From Clostridium jeddahitimonense (GTDB taxonomy: Bacteria > Bacillota > Clostridia > Clostridiales > Clostridiaceae): DNA of 64,000 nt. Each line of letters opens with the position of its first letter. Position 1 is the first letter of the stretch. The translations under genes were made by a program, and so were the position numbers. Location of the stretch: NCBI GenBank assembly GCA_000753455.2, contig LM994670.1, forward strand, positions 156,274 to 220,273. The letters are read 5' to 3'. Positions 25,925 through 36,774 of this stretch are shown one piece after another. A model generated the notes under the pieces. It was not told where the DNA came from. It saw nothing but the letters and a program-made list of their open reading frames with translations, and searched no databases.

Positions 25925-26845
25925 ATGAATTATAGAAATATAATAGAAAATGATAATTCAATAATAATTGAGGGTGTTAAGGATTTTAATATAAAGCAAA
26001 TATTAGAATGTGGACAATGTTTTAGATGGGAAAGAATCTCTGATAAAAACTATATCGTAGTAGCTTATAGAAGAGTTATAGAAGTAGTTCAAGATGGTGA
26101 CAATGTAATTATTTATAATACTAATCTTAATGATTTTAATGAGATTTGGAAGAATTATTTTGATTTGGATACAGATTATTCAGTTCTTAAGGGTGAACTT
26201 GCTAAGGATGAAACTTTAAGAAAAAGTGTTGAGTTTGGATATGGAATAAGAATTCTTAATCAAGACCCATTTGAAATGCTAATAAGCTTTATAGTATCAG
26301 CAAGAAATAGTATACCTGCAATAATGAAAACTATAAAGAAAATGTCTGAGAAGTGGGGAGATGAACTTTCTTATAAGGGTAATACATATTATGCATTCCC
26401 AACTCCAGAACAATTTAAGGATGCAACTTTAGATGAGATAAAAGAAACTGGTGCATCTTTCAGAAGTAAGTACATATTTGATACTATAAGCAAAGTAAAT
26501 GATGCAATTGAAGCTAAAAACAATGGTACATTAACTGAAGAATTAAAGATATTTGATTTAGAATATATAAAATCATTACCTACAGATGAATGTCATATAG
26601 CTCTTCAAAACTTTATGGGAGTAGGAGCTAAAGTGGCGGATTGTATAATGTTATTTTCTATGGAAAAGAAATCAGCTTTCCCTGTTGACGTATGGGTAAA
26701 GAGAGCTATGATACATTTCTATGTAGCACCAGATGTTTCTTTAAATAAGATAAGAGTTTTTGGAAGAGATAAATTTGGTGAATTATCAGGATTAGCACAA
26801 CAATATCTTTTCTACTATGCTAGAGAAAACAATATAAAACTTTAG
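25925..26845 (+). CDS. ogg: 8-oxoguanine DNA glycosylase, OGG1 type
   Basis: 306 residues. The N-terminal OGG domain contains QILECGQCFRWER; the helix-hairpin-helix GPD domain has GVGAKVADC with the Schiff-base Lys236 and the catalytic Asp255 in FPVDVWVKR. It removes 8-oxoguanine from DNA and cleaves the strand. It resembles the Clostridium acetobutylicum enzyme, a bacterial relative of eukaryotic OGG1, rather than MutM. Ribosome site GAGGTG. Single-gene unit. Confidence 0.9.
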   Translation: MNYRNIIENDNSIIIEGVKDFNIKQILECGQCFRWERISDKNYIVVAYRRVIEVVQDGDNVIIYNTNLNDFNEIWKNYFDLDTDYSVLKGELAKDETLRKSVEFGYGIRILNQDPFEMLISFIVSARNSIPAIMKTIKKMSEKWGDELSYKGNTYYAFPTPEQFKDATLDEIKETGASFRSKYIFDTISKVNDAIEAKNNGTLTEELKIFDLEYIKSLPTDECHIALQNFMGVGAKVADCIMLFSMEKKSAFPVDVWVKRAMIHFYVAPDVSLNKIRVFGRDKFGELSGLAQQYLFYYARENNIKL

Positions 26846-26865
26846 GATAGCTAAGAGTTAAGTGT

Positions 26866-26893
26866 AAAAAAGCAGCAATGGCTGCTTTTTTTA
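26866..26893 (+). terminator. Terminator after ogg
   Basis: AAAAAGCAGC-AATG-GCTGCTTTTTTTA. Confidence 0.9.
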
Positions 26894-27077
26894 TGAGTAA
26901 TTATATATAATGTTTATAAATTGTTTAAATAAATTATAAGAGAAAAAAGTCCATTATTAACCTTTATTAAAGATATTGAAAAAATGATAAAAAATATACA
27001 AATATACATATTATGTTATATAATAAAGACGAGATATGAGTATAAAAGGTATTAATGAATTTAAAGGAGGACATAGT

Positions 27078-27638
27078 ATGAAGTATGTAATAACAGCATT
27101 AATCGCAATATTAATAGTTTTAATTTTTTCTTTTATTTTAACAGCATTTATAAACAAGGGAAAGTCTTTCAAAGAGAAGCTGAAAATAACATTTATGTTT
27201 AGCTTAGTAATGTTGCCTATAGTATTATTACTTCCAGTAAGTTTATTTGCTACATTTAAAGCATCAGCAGTAATACTTTCTTTAGAAGTAAGTAATTATC
27301 AGCTTTTCTTACTATCAATTTTAGGATTATTTATAATATTTATTTGTGATTTTGTAAGTAAGCAAGCTGTAACAAGTATTGGTTCTAATATGCTTTCTAA
27401 AAAGTATGGGGATCAAGATTTATCAGAAGAACAGATGTTAGAGATAATAGGTAAAAAGCAAGCTAATATAAAGATATGGAATATTGTGATAATATTCTTA
27501 GCTAGCTTAGTTTTGTATATGGCTAGTATGGCTATTATATCAATTGAGTTTACAGGATTATTCTTAGTTATAATATCAATCATTAATATTTTAAATTATC
27601 AAGTATTCTTTAGAAGTAGCTATAAAACAGTTAAATAG
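27078..27638 (+). CDS. Unknown five-helix membrane protein
   Basis: 186 residues. Hydrophobic segments at about 3-23, 38-58, 70-93 and two near the C terminus suggest four to five transmembrane helices; a charged loop (KKYGDQDLSEEQMLEIIGKK) lies before the last pair. No recognised motif. ATG 27078 follows AAAGGAGG; an ATG at 27036 is in frame but has no ribosome site. It stands alone between terminators. Confidence 0.7.
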   Translation: MKYVITALIAILIVLIFSFILTAFINKGKSFKEKLKITFMFSLVMLPIVLLLPVSLFATFKASAVILSLEVSNYQLFLLSILGLFIIFICDFVSKQAVTSIGSNMLSKKYGDQDLSEEQMLEIIGKKQANIKIWNIVIIFLASLVLYMASMAIISIEFTGLFLVIISIINILNYQVFFRSSYKTVK

Positions 27639-27649
27639 AAATTAATTAA

Positions 27650-27706
27650 CAATATGTAATTATAGATAATAATTTGTCTAATAATTGCATATTGTATTTT
27701 TTTGAG
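27650..27706 (+). terminator. Terminator after the membrane protein
   Basis: Imperfect long stem between CAATATG-T-AATTAT and ATAATT-G-CATATTG, followed by TATTTTTTT. Confidence 0.7.
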
Positions 27707-27804
27707 TTTTAGACAAAATTTCTAATATATTTACCTTATAATTATGGAGTGTGAAAAAAGTCTAAAAAAGTCGCTTAAAAAATTATTAAAAGCAGAAAAT
27801 TTTA

Positions 27805-27833
27805 TTGGAATATATTAGAAAATAATTTATAAT
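27805..27833 (+). promoter_or_regulatory. Promoter of the gntR-type regulator
   Basis: TTGGAA at 27805-27810, 17-base spacer, TATAAT at 27828-27833. The start falls near 27840, directly before the operator palindrome. Confidence 0.7.
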
Positions 27834-27842
27834 AACATTAAG

Positions 27843-27854
27843 TGGTAATTACCA
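27843..27854 (+). promoter_or_regulatory. GntR/UTRA operator, autoregulatory
   Basis: Perfect 12-base palindrome TGGTAATTACCA at the predicted transcription start. The same core recurs before the downstream gatZ-like gene. Confidence 0.75.
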
Positions 27855-27869
27855 GCTTAGGAGATAAAG

Positions 27870-28598
27870 ATGAAAAGTATTGATAAAAATTTGAAAACAC
27901 CACTATATTTGCAATTGGTAAATATATTAATAGAAAAAATAGAAAAGAATATGGAAGAGCATGAACAGATTCTTTCTGAAAGAGAGATATGTGATATATA
28001 TGATGTTAGCAGGACTACAGTTCGCCAGGCACTAGATCAGTTAGAAAAAGATGGGTATATATATAAAGTTCATGGAAAAGGTACTTTTGTATCACCTAAA
28101 AGGTTAAATCAAGATTTAAGTTCTTTTTATTCATTTACAGAAGAAATGAAGAAGTTAGGAAAGAAGCCTAATTCAGAAGTTATAGGATTTGAAATAGTTA
28201 ATGTTGATGAAAGGATTAGTCGTATATTTAATTTGAATGATGATGATCTTGTATATAAAATTACTAGGGTAAGAAAAGCTGATGATATACCGATGATGTA
28301 TGAAATAACCTACTTACCATATAGCTTGTTTGCTGGATTAAGTAAAGATAAATTAGAAACTATTCCTATGTATGAAATATTGGTAGATGAGTTTAATGCA
28401 AAACTTACATCAGCTGAGGAGTATTTTGAGCCTATAATTACTAGAAGATTAGAAAGTATATATTTAGAGATACCTGAAGGAGCTCCAAGCTTAAGAATAG
28501 AAAGACTTACTTATGATCACGATGTTTTAATAGAGTATACAATAGGGGTAGCCCGTGGAGATAAGTTTAAATATAGAGTTCAATTACTAAATAAATAA
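27870..28598 (+). CDS. GntR-family regulator with UTRA domain
   Basis: 242 residues. The winged helix is at the N terminus (LSEREICDIYDVSRTTVRQALDQ in two parts around residues 40-62, then KVHGKGTFV), followed by a UTRA ligand domain (SFYSFTEEMKKLGKKP; then ITRVRKADDIPMMYEITYLP). HutC/DasR-subfamily proteins bind phosphorylated amino sugars or sugars and release their operators. Matching palindromes at 27843 and 28716 point to autorepression and control of the next gene. Confidence 0.92.
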   Translation: MKSIDKNLKTPLYLQLVNILIEKIEKNMEEHEQILSEREICDIYDVSRTTVRQALDQLEKDGYIYKVHGKGTFVSPKRLNQDLSSFYSFTEEMKKLGKKPNSEVIGFEIVNVDERISRIFNLNDDDLVYKITRVRKADDIPMMYEITYLPYSLFAGLSKDKLETIPMYEILVDEFNAKLTSAEEYFEPIITRRLESIYLEIPEGAPSLRIERLTYDHDVLIEYTIGVARGDKFKYRVQLLNK

Positions 28599-28711
28599 GA
28601 ATATAAGTTTTATTTGCATAATAAGATTTATTATATACGTTGCAAAAATTAATAAATATTTATTAATGAGTTACAAAGGAGATGATTAAATAAAATAGTG
28701 CTTTTATGAAA

Positions 28712-28731
28712 CAACTGGTAATTACCTGTTG
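28712..28731 (+). promoter_or_regulatory. GntR/UTRA operator of the gatZ-like gene
   Basis: CAACTGGTAATTACCTGTTG is a 20-base palindrome with a single mismatched pair; its core GGTAATTACC is identical to the site at 27843-27854. Confidence 0.78.
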
Positions 28732-28784
28732 AAGTGTGGTATTGAGAAAATAAATATTAGATAAATATGAGAGGTGGTTATATT

Positions 28785-30119
28785 ATGCATCCGATTAAAG
28801 AATTAGTTTCAAGGTATAAAAGTGGAGAAAAAGCAGGAATATTTTCAGTATGTTCTTCTAATAAATATGTTATAGAAGCAGCGATGGATAGATTAAGAGA
28901 TAAGGACATGCATCTGTTGATAGAATCTACAGCAAATCAAGTTGATCAGTTTGGTGGATATACAGGAATGACTCCTAAGGATTTTATGAAATATATTCAC
29001 AATTTAGCAGAGGAAAATAATTTTCCTGTGGATAGAATTATCTTAGGTGGAGATCATCTTGGACCTTTAACATGGACTAAATTAGGTGAAGAAAAAGCTA
29101 TGGAGAACTCTAAAACGTTAATTAGAGAATATGTATTAGCTGGATTTACAAAAATTCATATAGATACAAGTATACCTATAATAGGTGATTTTGAAAATGG
29201 TGTGTTTGGAGATGAATTGATATCAGAAAGGGCTGCAACTTTATGTAAAGTAGCAGAAGATGCATTTGTAGAACTTTTAAGTGGAAATCCAGAAAGTGTA
29301 CATCCTGTTTATGTTATAGGTAGTGAAGTTCCGATACCAGGTGGAGCACAAGCTGAAGAAGAGGAAGAAGAAGGAATATCAGTCACTAAGGTAGAAAATT
29401 TAGTGAATACAATAGAGACATTTAAGAATGCTTTCTCAAGACATGGAGTATCAGATGCTTGGCAATATGTTGTTGGAGTTGTAGTTCAACCAGGAGTTGA
29501 ATTTGGTAGTGAGCAAGTATGGCAATATGATAGAGAAAAGGCTATTAAATTATCAGAAGCTTTAAGAGATTATCCAGAACTAGTATTTGAAGCTCACTCA
29601 ACAGATTATCAAACAGATGAATCTTTAAATGAAATGGTTGAAGATGGATTTATAATTTTAAAAGTTGGACCAGCATTAACTTATGGATTTAGAGAAGCTG
29701 CTTTTGAATTAAACTTAATGGAAAATGAACTATTAAAATATAATGCTAATCTTGAACTTTCAAAATTTAGAGAAATATTAGAGTTTAATATGGTAAAAAA
29801 TAATGGATACTGGAAAAATCACTATTCTGGAACTCAAGAAAAGATTAAATTTGATAGAATATATGGTTTATCAGATAGATGTAGATATTACTTACCAATA
29901 GAAGAAGTTAACTATAGTTTAGAAAAAATGATAGACAACTTAAAACAAGTTGATATTCCATTAACTTTGGTAAGTCAGTATATGCATAATCAATATAAAA
30001 AGATTAGAAGTGGGAAAATGGAGCTAACAGTAGAAAATTTACTAAAAGATAGAATTGGTGAATATATAGACGATTATATTTATGCTGTTGAAAATCATAA
30101 AGTATTGCAAATGAATTAG
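28785..30119 (+). CDS. GatZ/KbaZ-like tagatose-bisphosphate aldolase subunit
   Basis: About 444 residues with the GatZ/KbaZ sequence pattern: HPIKELV, GIFSVCSSN, IESTANQVDQFGGYTGMTP, ILGGDHLGP, EAHSTDYQT and VGPALTYGFREA. In E. coli this subunit stabilises the catalytic GatY/KbaY aldolase in galactitol or N-acetylgalactosamine breakdown; some relatives may have their own activity. No GatY/KbaY-type gene is present in the window, so the partner is elsewhere or absent. A run of six Glu (AEEEEEEG) interrupts the middle. ATG 28785 follows GAGAGGTGG. Confidence 0.85.
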   Translation: MHPIKELVSRYKSGEKAGIFSVCSSNKYVIEAAMDRLRDKDMHLLIESTANQVDQFGGYTGMTPKDFMKYIHNLAEENNFPVDRIILGGDHLGPLTWTKLGEEKAMENSKTLIREYVLAGFTKIHIDTSIPIIGDFENGVFGDELISERAATLCKVAEDAFVELLSGNPESVHPVYVIGSEVPIPGGAQAEEEEEEGISVTKVENLVNTIETFKNAFSRHGVSDAWQYVVGVVVQPGVEFGSEQVWQYDREKAIKLSEALRDYPELVFEAHSTDYQTDESLNEMVEDGFIILKVGPALTYGFREAAFELNLMENELLKYNANLELSKFREILEFNMVKNNGYWKNHYSGTQEKIKFDRIYGLSDRCRYYLPIEEVNYSLEKMIDNLKQVDIPLTLVSQYMHNQYKKIRSGKMELTVENLLKDRIGEYIDDYIYAVENHKVLQMN

Positions 30120-30129
30120 TTTATATCTT

Positions 30130-30158
30130 AAAAAACCTTGATTATCAAGGTTTTTTAT
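30130..30158 (+). terminator. Terminator after the gatZ-like gene
   Basis: AAAAAACCTTG-ATTAT-CAAGGTTTTTT. Confidence 0.9.
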
Positions 30159-30254
30159 TGTTAAGAGAAAGTTATCAGAAAATTTAAAATAGTAGTAAAA
30201 ATAGGTAAATATTGTATAATAGAGTTATAATAATTTATGAAGGGATGTGATTTT

Positions 30255-31745
30255 ATGTTTCAATTTGAAACTCAGCTAAAAAAACTTAAACATGAAGTAT
30301 TAACCGAAGTAGCTAAACTTGCCAAAAAAGATGAAATATCTTTAGAAAGTATCGAAAAAGTTCCTTATGAGGTTATAAAAGGCGATAAAGCCCAGTATAG
30401 ATGTTGTGTTTATAAAGAAAGAGCCATTGTTCTAGAGAGAGCAAAACTTGCAGCTGGTTATTTAGCAAATGGAGACAACTTTGATACAGAACTTATAGAC
30501 ATAAGACCGGATGAACAAATTATATATATTATAGAAGCGGCTTGTGACAGATGCCCAATAGATAAATTTAATGTTACAGATTCTTGTAGAAACTGTCTTG
30601 CTCATAGATGTAAAGAAGCTTGTAATTTTGGAGCAATAACTATAGTTGGAGGAAGAGCTTATATAAATCAAGAGCTATGTAAAGAGTGTGGTATGTGTAA
30701 GAGAGCGTGTCCTTATGATGCTATCTCAGAAGTTATGAGACCATGTAAGAGATCATGTCCTACAGGAGCTTTAGATATAAACGAAGAAGATAGAAGAGCA
30801 ATGATAAAGGAAGAAATATGTGTTAACTGTGGTTCTTGCATGAGATCATGTCCTTTTGGAGCTATATCAGATAAGAGCTTAATAGTTCCTGTAGCTAAGA
30901 GACTTGGAAGACATAGAAAGATGTATGCAGTAGTTGCACCAGCTATTACAGGGCAATTTGGACCTACTATGAATTATGGTAAGATAAGAAATGCATTTAA
31001 AGCATTAGGGTTTGAAGATATGGTTGAAGCTGCATTAGGAGCTGATGTTGTAACAGTTCATGAAAGTAATGAATTTGTAGAGAGAATGGAAAGAGGAGAT
31101 AAGTATATGACTAACTCTTGCTGTCCAGGATTCCTAAGCTTTATAGAAAAGACTAATTCAACTGAAAAGGATAGAATATCAGGAACTGTATCTCCAATGG
31201 TAGCTACAGCAAGATATATAAAGAGTAAGGATCCAGATGCTAAAGTAGTATTCGTTGGACCATGTACTGCTAAAAAAGGAGAAGCTGTTAGGTTAGGAGT
31301 AAGCGAAGCAGTAGATTATGTTTTAACTTTTGAAGAATTATTAGCTTTGTTTGAAGCCTTTGATGTAAATCCTTTTGAGATGGAAGATGAAAATGTAAAT
31401 GATGCTTCAATATTTGGAAGAGGTTTTGGTATGGCTGGAGGACTTACAGCAGCAATAAAGAATTATGTATCTGATAGCGGATGTAAAGTTGAGTTTAAAC
31501 CGGTTCAAGTTTCGGGATTAGATTGTAAAAAGACTATGAATCTTGCTAAGATGGGCAAACTTCCAGGAAACTTTATAGAAGGTATGATGTGTGAAGGTGG
31601 ATGTATAAATGGTGCGGGAACAATAGTACCACCACTTAGAGCTAGAGGTGCATTTACTAAGATTAATAATGGAACTACAATAAAAGCTGTTCTTAAAAAT
31701 AACATATTAAATGATTTTGAAGATATAAATCTTGAAAGAGAGTAA
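30255..31745 (+). CDS. [FeFe] hydrogenase, group-B-like
   Basis: 496 residues. Several 4Fe-4S cluster motifs come first (CDRCPIDKF, CRNCLAHRC, CKECGMCKRACPYDA, CVNCGSCMRSCPFGA), then the H-cluster domain. H-cluster cysteines are seen in NSCCPGFL, GPCTAKKGE and EGMMCEGGCINGAG, which differ from the classical TSCCP-W, MPC-K and MAC-GC-GG motifs in the way group B enzymes do. It probably links ferredoxin to proton reduction or hydrogen uptake or sensing. ATG 30255 has AAGGGA upstream. No maturation genes (hydE/F/G) are nearby. Confidence 0.85.
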   Translation: MFQFETQLKKLKHEVLTEVAKLAKKDEISLESIEKVPYEVIKGDKAQYRCCVYKERAIVLERAKLAAGYLANGDNFDTELIDIRPDEQIIYIIEAACDRCPIDKFNVTDSCRNCLAHRCKEACNFGAITIVGGRAYINQELCKECGMCKRACPYDAISEVMRPCKRSCPTGALDINEEDRRAMIKEEICVNCGSCMRSCPFGAISDKSLIVPVAKRLGRHRKMYAVVAPAITGQFGPTMNYGKIRNAFKALGFEDMVEAALGADVVTVHESNEFVERMERGDKYMTNSCCPGFLSFIEKTNSTEKDRISGTVSPMVATARYIKSKDPDAKVVFVGPCTAKKGEAVRLGVSEAVDYVLTFEELLALFEAFDVNPFEMEDENVNDASIFGRGFGMAGGLTAAIKNYVSDSGCKVEFKPVQVSGLDCKKTMNLAKMGKLPGNFIEGMMCEGGCINGAGTIVPPLRARGAFTKINNGTTIKAVLKNNILNDFEDINLERE

Positions 31746-31747
31746 TA

Positions 31748-31788
31748 ATATAAGAGGGATTGAAAATTCAGTTCCTCTTATATTTTTG
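31748..31788 (+). terminator. Terminator after the hydrogenase
   Basis: ATATAAGAGG (31748-31757) pairs with CCTCTTATAT (31774-31783), followed by TTTT. Confidence 0.85.
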
Positions 31789-31898
31789 CAATAATTTGAA
31801 AAATTAAAAAAATGAGTGAAAAAATGAGTTATAATAAAATAAATAGTTCTAACTGGTAATAATTAACCATATTAAGGTAATAATATAAAAAGTAATTG

Positions 31899-31927
31899 TT
31901 GAAAGATTCAGACTAAAAAGATATATT
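31899..31927 (+). promoter_or_regulatory. Promoter of groES-groEL
   Basis: TTGAAA at 31899-31904, 17-base spacer, TATATT at 31922-31927; the start falls just before the CIRCE element. Confidence 0.78.
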
Positions 31928-31941
31928 ATAAATATAAAGTA

Positions 31942-31968
31942 TTAGCACTCGTTTATAGTGAGTGCTAA
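31942..31968 (+). promoter_or_regulatory. CIRCE element (HrcA operator)
   Basis: Perfect TTAGCACTC-9-GAGTGCTAA, the invariant HrcA-binding inverted repeat, 30 bases before groES. Confidence 0.98.
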
Positions 31969-31974
31969 AAATAG

Positions 31975-32283
<309 letters not shown>

Positions 32284-32295
32284 GGAGGTATTTGA

Positions 32296-33924
<1,629 letters not shown>

Positions 33925-33965
33925 AATTAGTTAATAATTAAAAGTTTATAGTTAAGAGTTTTTAA

Positions 33966-33996
33966 AGAAACTGCCGTAAAGCAGTTTCTTTTTTTA
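33966..33996 (+). terminator. GAAACTGC-type terminator after groEL
   Basis: AGAAACTGC-6-GCAGTTTCT followed by a long T-run. Same stem as at 7148, 50386 and 54209. The remaining gap to 34218 is A/T-rich without a clear element. Confidence 0.9.
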
Positions 33997-34218
33997 TACT
34001 ATTTTCCATTTAAAGCCTAAAAAGGTGTTAATAAATCCATTGTTTGATATGAAATTTAATATAAACTTTAATATAAATAAAAACAAACTTAGAAAAGGAT
34101 TTTTGGATGAAAAAGTTATCGACAAATAATAATTTTCGTAGAAGTAATATTTTTTTTTCGTGTATAATCTTAGAGGAACTTAGGGAAAATATAAGTTTTA
34201 TGGAAAAGGTGATAAATT

Positions 34219-34968
34219 TTGGAATTATTTTTCGTTGTATTATTTGGATTGTGCATAGGAAGTTTTTTGAATGTTTGTATATATAGAATTGCTAGAGAGG
34301 AGTCTATTTCTTTTCCACCATCTCACTGTACAAGCTGTGGGTATGAGCTTAAACCTAAAGATTTAGTTCCAGTATTAAGCTATGCTTTTTTAGGTGGGAA
34401 ATGTAGAAGCTGTAAAGAAAAAATAAGTATTAGATATCCACTAATAGAAATATTAAATGCTTTATTATATGTAGTAATTTATTTAAACTACGGATTTAGT
34501 TTTGAATTGTTTAAATTTGCAGTATTTGCTTCACTTATGATAGTTATTGGATTTATAGATTTTGATACAAAATATGTATTTAATTCAACAGTTATTTTGG
34601 GAGTAGTAAGTGGAATTATATTTTTAATAGCTGAATGGATAATTACTAAAAATATTCCTTGGACAAACCTTGCAGGAGCTGCTATAGGATTTGGAGTTAT
34701 TTGGACAATAGTTGCTTTAACTGGAGGAATGGGTGAAGGTGATATAGATATAGCACTTATATGTGGATTGTTTTTAGGTATTAGAGGGATAATAGTTACT
34801 CTATTTTTAGCTTTTGTATTAGGTGGGGTAGTAGCTTTATTTATGATGATTTTAAAATTGAAAGATAGAAAAGAAGAGATGGCATTTGGACCATATTTAG
34901 CTATTAGTGGAATGATAGCAATGCTATATTCAACACAACTCATAGAACTATATTTAAAGTTATTTTAA
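34219..34968 (+). CDS. pilD: Prepilin peptidase / N-methyltransferase
   Basis: 249-residue membrane aspartyl protease. Two zinc-type CxxC pairs (Cys37/Cys40 and Cys62/Cys65) mark the methyltransferase loop; the catalytic Asp residues are Asp114 in GFIDFDT and Asp175 in GEGD. It removes the leader before the conserved Phe/Met of prepilins and methylates the new N terminus. It starts at TTG behind AAAAGGTGAT. First gene of the type IV pilus cluster. Confidence 0.95.
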   Translation: MELFFVVLFGLCIGSFLNVCIYRIAREESISFPPSHCTSCGYELKPKDLVPVLSYAFLGGKCRSCKEKISIRYPLIEILNALLYVVIYLNYGFSFELFKFAVFASLMIVIGFIDFDTKYVFNSTVILGVVSGIIFLIAEWIITKNIPWTNLAGAAIGFGVIWTIVALTGGMGEGDIDIALICGLFLGIRGIIVTLFLAFVLGGVVALFMMILKLKDRKEEMAFGPYLAISGMIAMLYSTQLIELYLKLF

Positions 34969-35079
34969 TAAATTAAGTGTGGTTATATTCAAAATAAGTG
35001 TTCAAAAAAGTAAAAAAATATAGGTAATTTAATATAGAGATTAAATATATGAAATTATGTATTTACTAACGGAGGAGAA

Positions 35080-36759
35080 ATGTATCATAAAAAGAGATTA
35101 GGAGATATACTAGTTCAAAGTGGATATATAAGTGAGGAAGATTTAGGAAGTGCCTTAAAAGAACAAAAGAAGTTAGGCAAAAAGCTTGGAGAGATTCTTG
35201 TAGAAAAAGAGTTTGTTACTGAAGAAGATTTACTAAATGCATTAGAAGGACAGCTTGGAATTAGAAGAGTTTTTTTAGACTCAATTACTGTTGATAAAGA
35301 TGCAGTAAAAGTTATTCCAGAAGCTTTATCTAGAAAATATAATGTATTGCCTATTCAATTTATTGAAGGAGAATTATTGGTTTTAACTAATGATCCATTA
35401 AATATATTAGCAGAAGAAGATGTGCGTATTGCATCAGGATATTCAGTAAAATTAGCCTTAAGTTCTAAAGAAGAAATTAAGACAGCTATTTCTAAATATT
35501 ATTCAGAAGATTATATGCAAAAGACAGCAGAGGAATATAGACTTCAAGAAAAAAACGAAAATACAGAAGAACAAGAAGAACTAGAGACTGAACTTAAAAA
35601 TGCCCCAGCGGTAAAACTTGTAGATTCTATTATAGAAAATGCAGTTAGAAGTAAGGCAAGTGATATTCATATAGAACCTTTTGAACATAGGGTTGCAGTT
35701 AGATATAGAATTGATGGAGAACTTAGAAAGCAATTCGATTCTCCAAAGGAGCCTTTAGCTGGATTGATTACCAGAATAAAAATTATGGGCAATATGGATA
35801 TAGCAGAGAGAAGAATACCTCAAGATGGAAGAATATTTACTAGAGTAGATAATCAGAATGTTGATATGAGAGTTTCTATTCTTCCTACCGTAAATGGAGA
35901 GAAGGTCGTTATAAGAATACTTGATAAAAGTGCATTAAATGTTGATAAGGAAACGTTAGGATTTACTAGAGAGGATCTTGAAAAACTTAAAAGAATATCT
36001 TCAAAGCCTCATGGAATAATGCTTGTTACAGGACCTACAGGTTCAGGTAAGTCGACGACTCTGTATTCCTTATTAAAAGATTTAAATAGAGAAGATACAA
36101 ATATTATCACAGTTGAAGATCCAGTTGAATTTTCGATAGATGGAATAAATCAAGTTAATGTTAACACTAAAGCAGGATTAACATTTGCTTCAGGATTAAG
36201 ATCTATATTAAGACAAGACCCAGATATAGTAATGCTTGGGGAAATAAGAGATGCCGAAACTGCTGAAATAGCAGTAAGAGCAGCTATAACAGGACACTTA
36301 GTTTTAAGTACTATACATACTAATGATGCGGTATCATCTGTAGTTAGATTAAAGGATATGGGAATAGCATCTTATTTACTTTCATCGTCTTTAGTTGGAA
36401 TAGTTGCACAAAGACTTATGAGAAAGCTTTGCCCTCATTGTAAAGAGGCTTATGAAGCTAATGATTATGAAAAAGAAGTTTTAAATGTACCAAAGGATAG
36501 TTCTTTAACTTTATATAGGAAAAATGGATGTGTTAGATGTTCTAATAATGGATATAAAGGAAGAGTTGGTATATATGAAATATTAGAAATAAATAAACAG
36601 ATAAGGGAACTTATTAATGATGATGCATCAATAGAGCAGATTACAAATGCAGCATTAAAAAATGGCATGAAAACATTAAATATGTCTGCTATAAATGTAG
36701 TTTTAAATGGTAACTCTACTGTTGAAGAATTATTAAGGGTAACTTTATTAGGTGATTAA
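35080..36759 (+). CDS. pilB: Type IV pilus assembly ATPase PilB
   Basis: 559 residues. The N-terminal MshEN/GspE-N domain (LGDILVQSGYISEEDL) is followed by the secretion ATPase core with Walker A GPTGSGKS at 318-325, an Asp box, LRSILRQDPD and a CPHC...CVRC zinc site. It powers pilus extension. No PilT retraction ATPase is present in the cluster. ATG lies behind GGAGGAG. Confidence 0.96.
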   Translation: MYHKKRLGDILVQSGYISEEDLGSALKEQKKLGKKLGEILVEKEFVTEEDLLNALEGQLGIRRVFLDSITVDKDAVKVIPEALSRKYNVLPIQFIEGELLVLTNDPLNILAEEDVRIASGYSVKLALSSKEEIKTAISKYYSEDYMQKTAEEYRLQEKNENTEEQEELETELKNAPAVKLVDSIIENAVRSKASDIHIEPFEHRVAVRYRIDGELRKQFDSPKEPLAGLITRIKIMGNMDIAERRIPQDGRIFTRVDNQNVDMRVSILPTVNGEKVVIRILDKSALNVDKETLGFTREDLEKLKRISSKPHGIMLVTGPTGSGKSTTLYSLLKDLNREDTNIITVEDPVEFSIDGINQVNVNTKAGLTFASGLRSILRQDPDIVMLGEIRDAETAEIAVRAAITGHLVLSTIHTNDAVSSVVRLKDMGIASYLLSSSLVGIVAQRLMRKLCPHCKEAYEANDYEKEVLNVPKDSSLTLYRKNGCVRCSNNGYKGRVGIYEILEINKQIRELINDDASIEQITNAALKNGMKTLNMSAINVVLNGNSTVEELLRVTLLGD

Positions 36760-36774
36760 AAGGAGTAACAGTGT

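Noticed and set aside
34488..34943. Long open frame on the minus strand opposite the prepilin peptidase
   Set aside because: It is the complement of a membrane-protein gene with clear catalytic motifs; no ribosome site, and composition follows the plus-strand codons.
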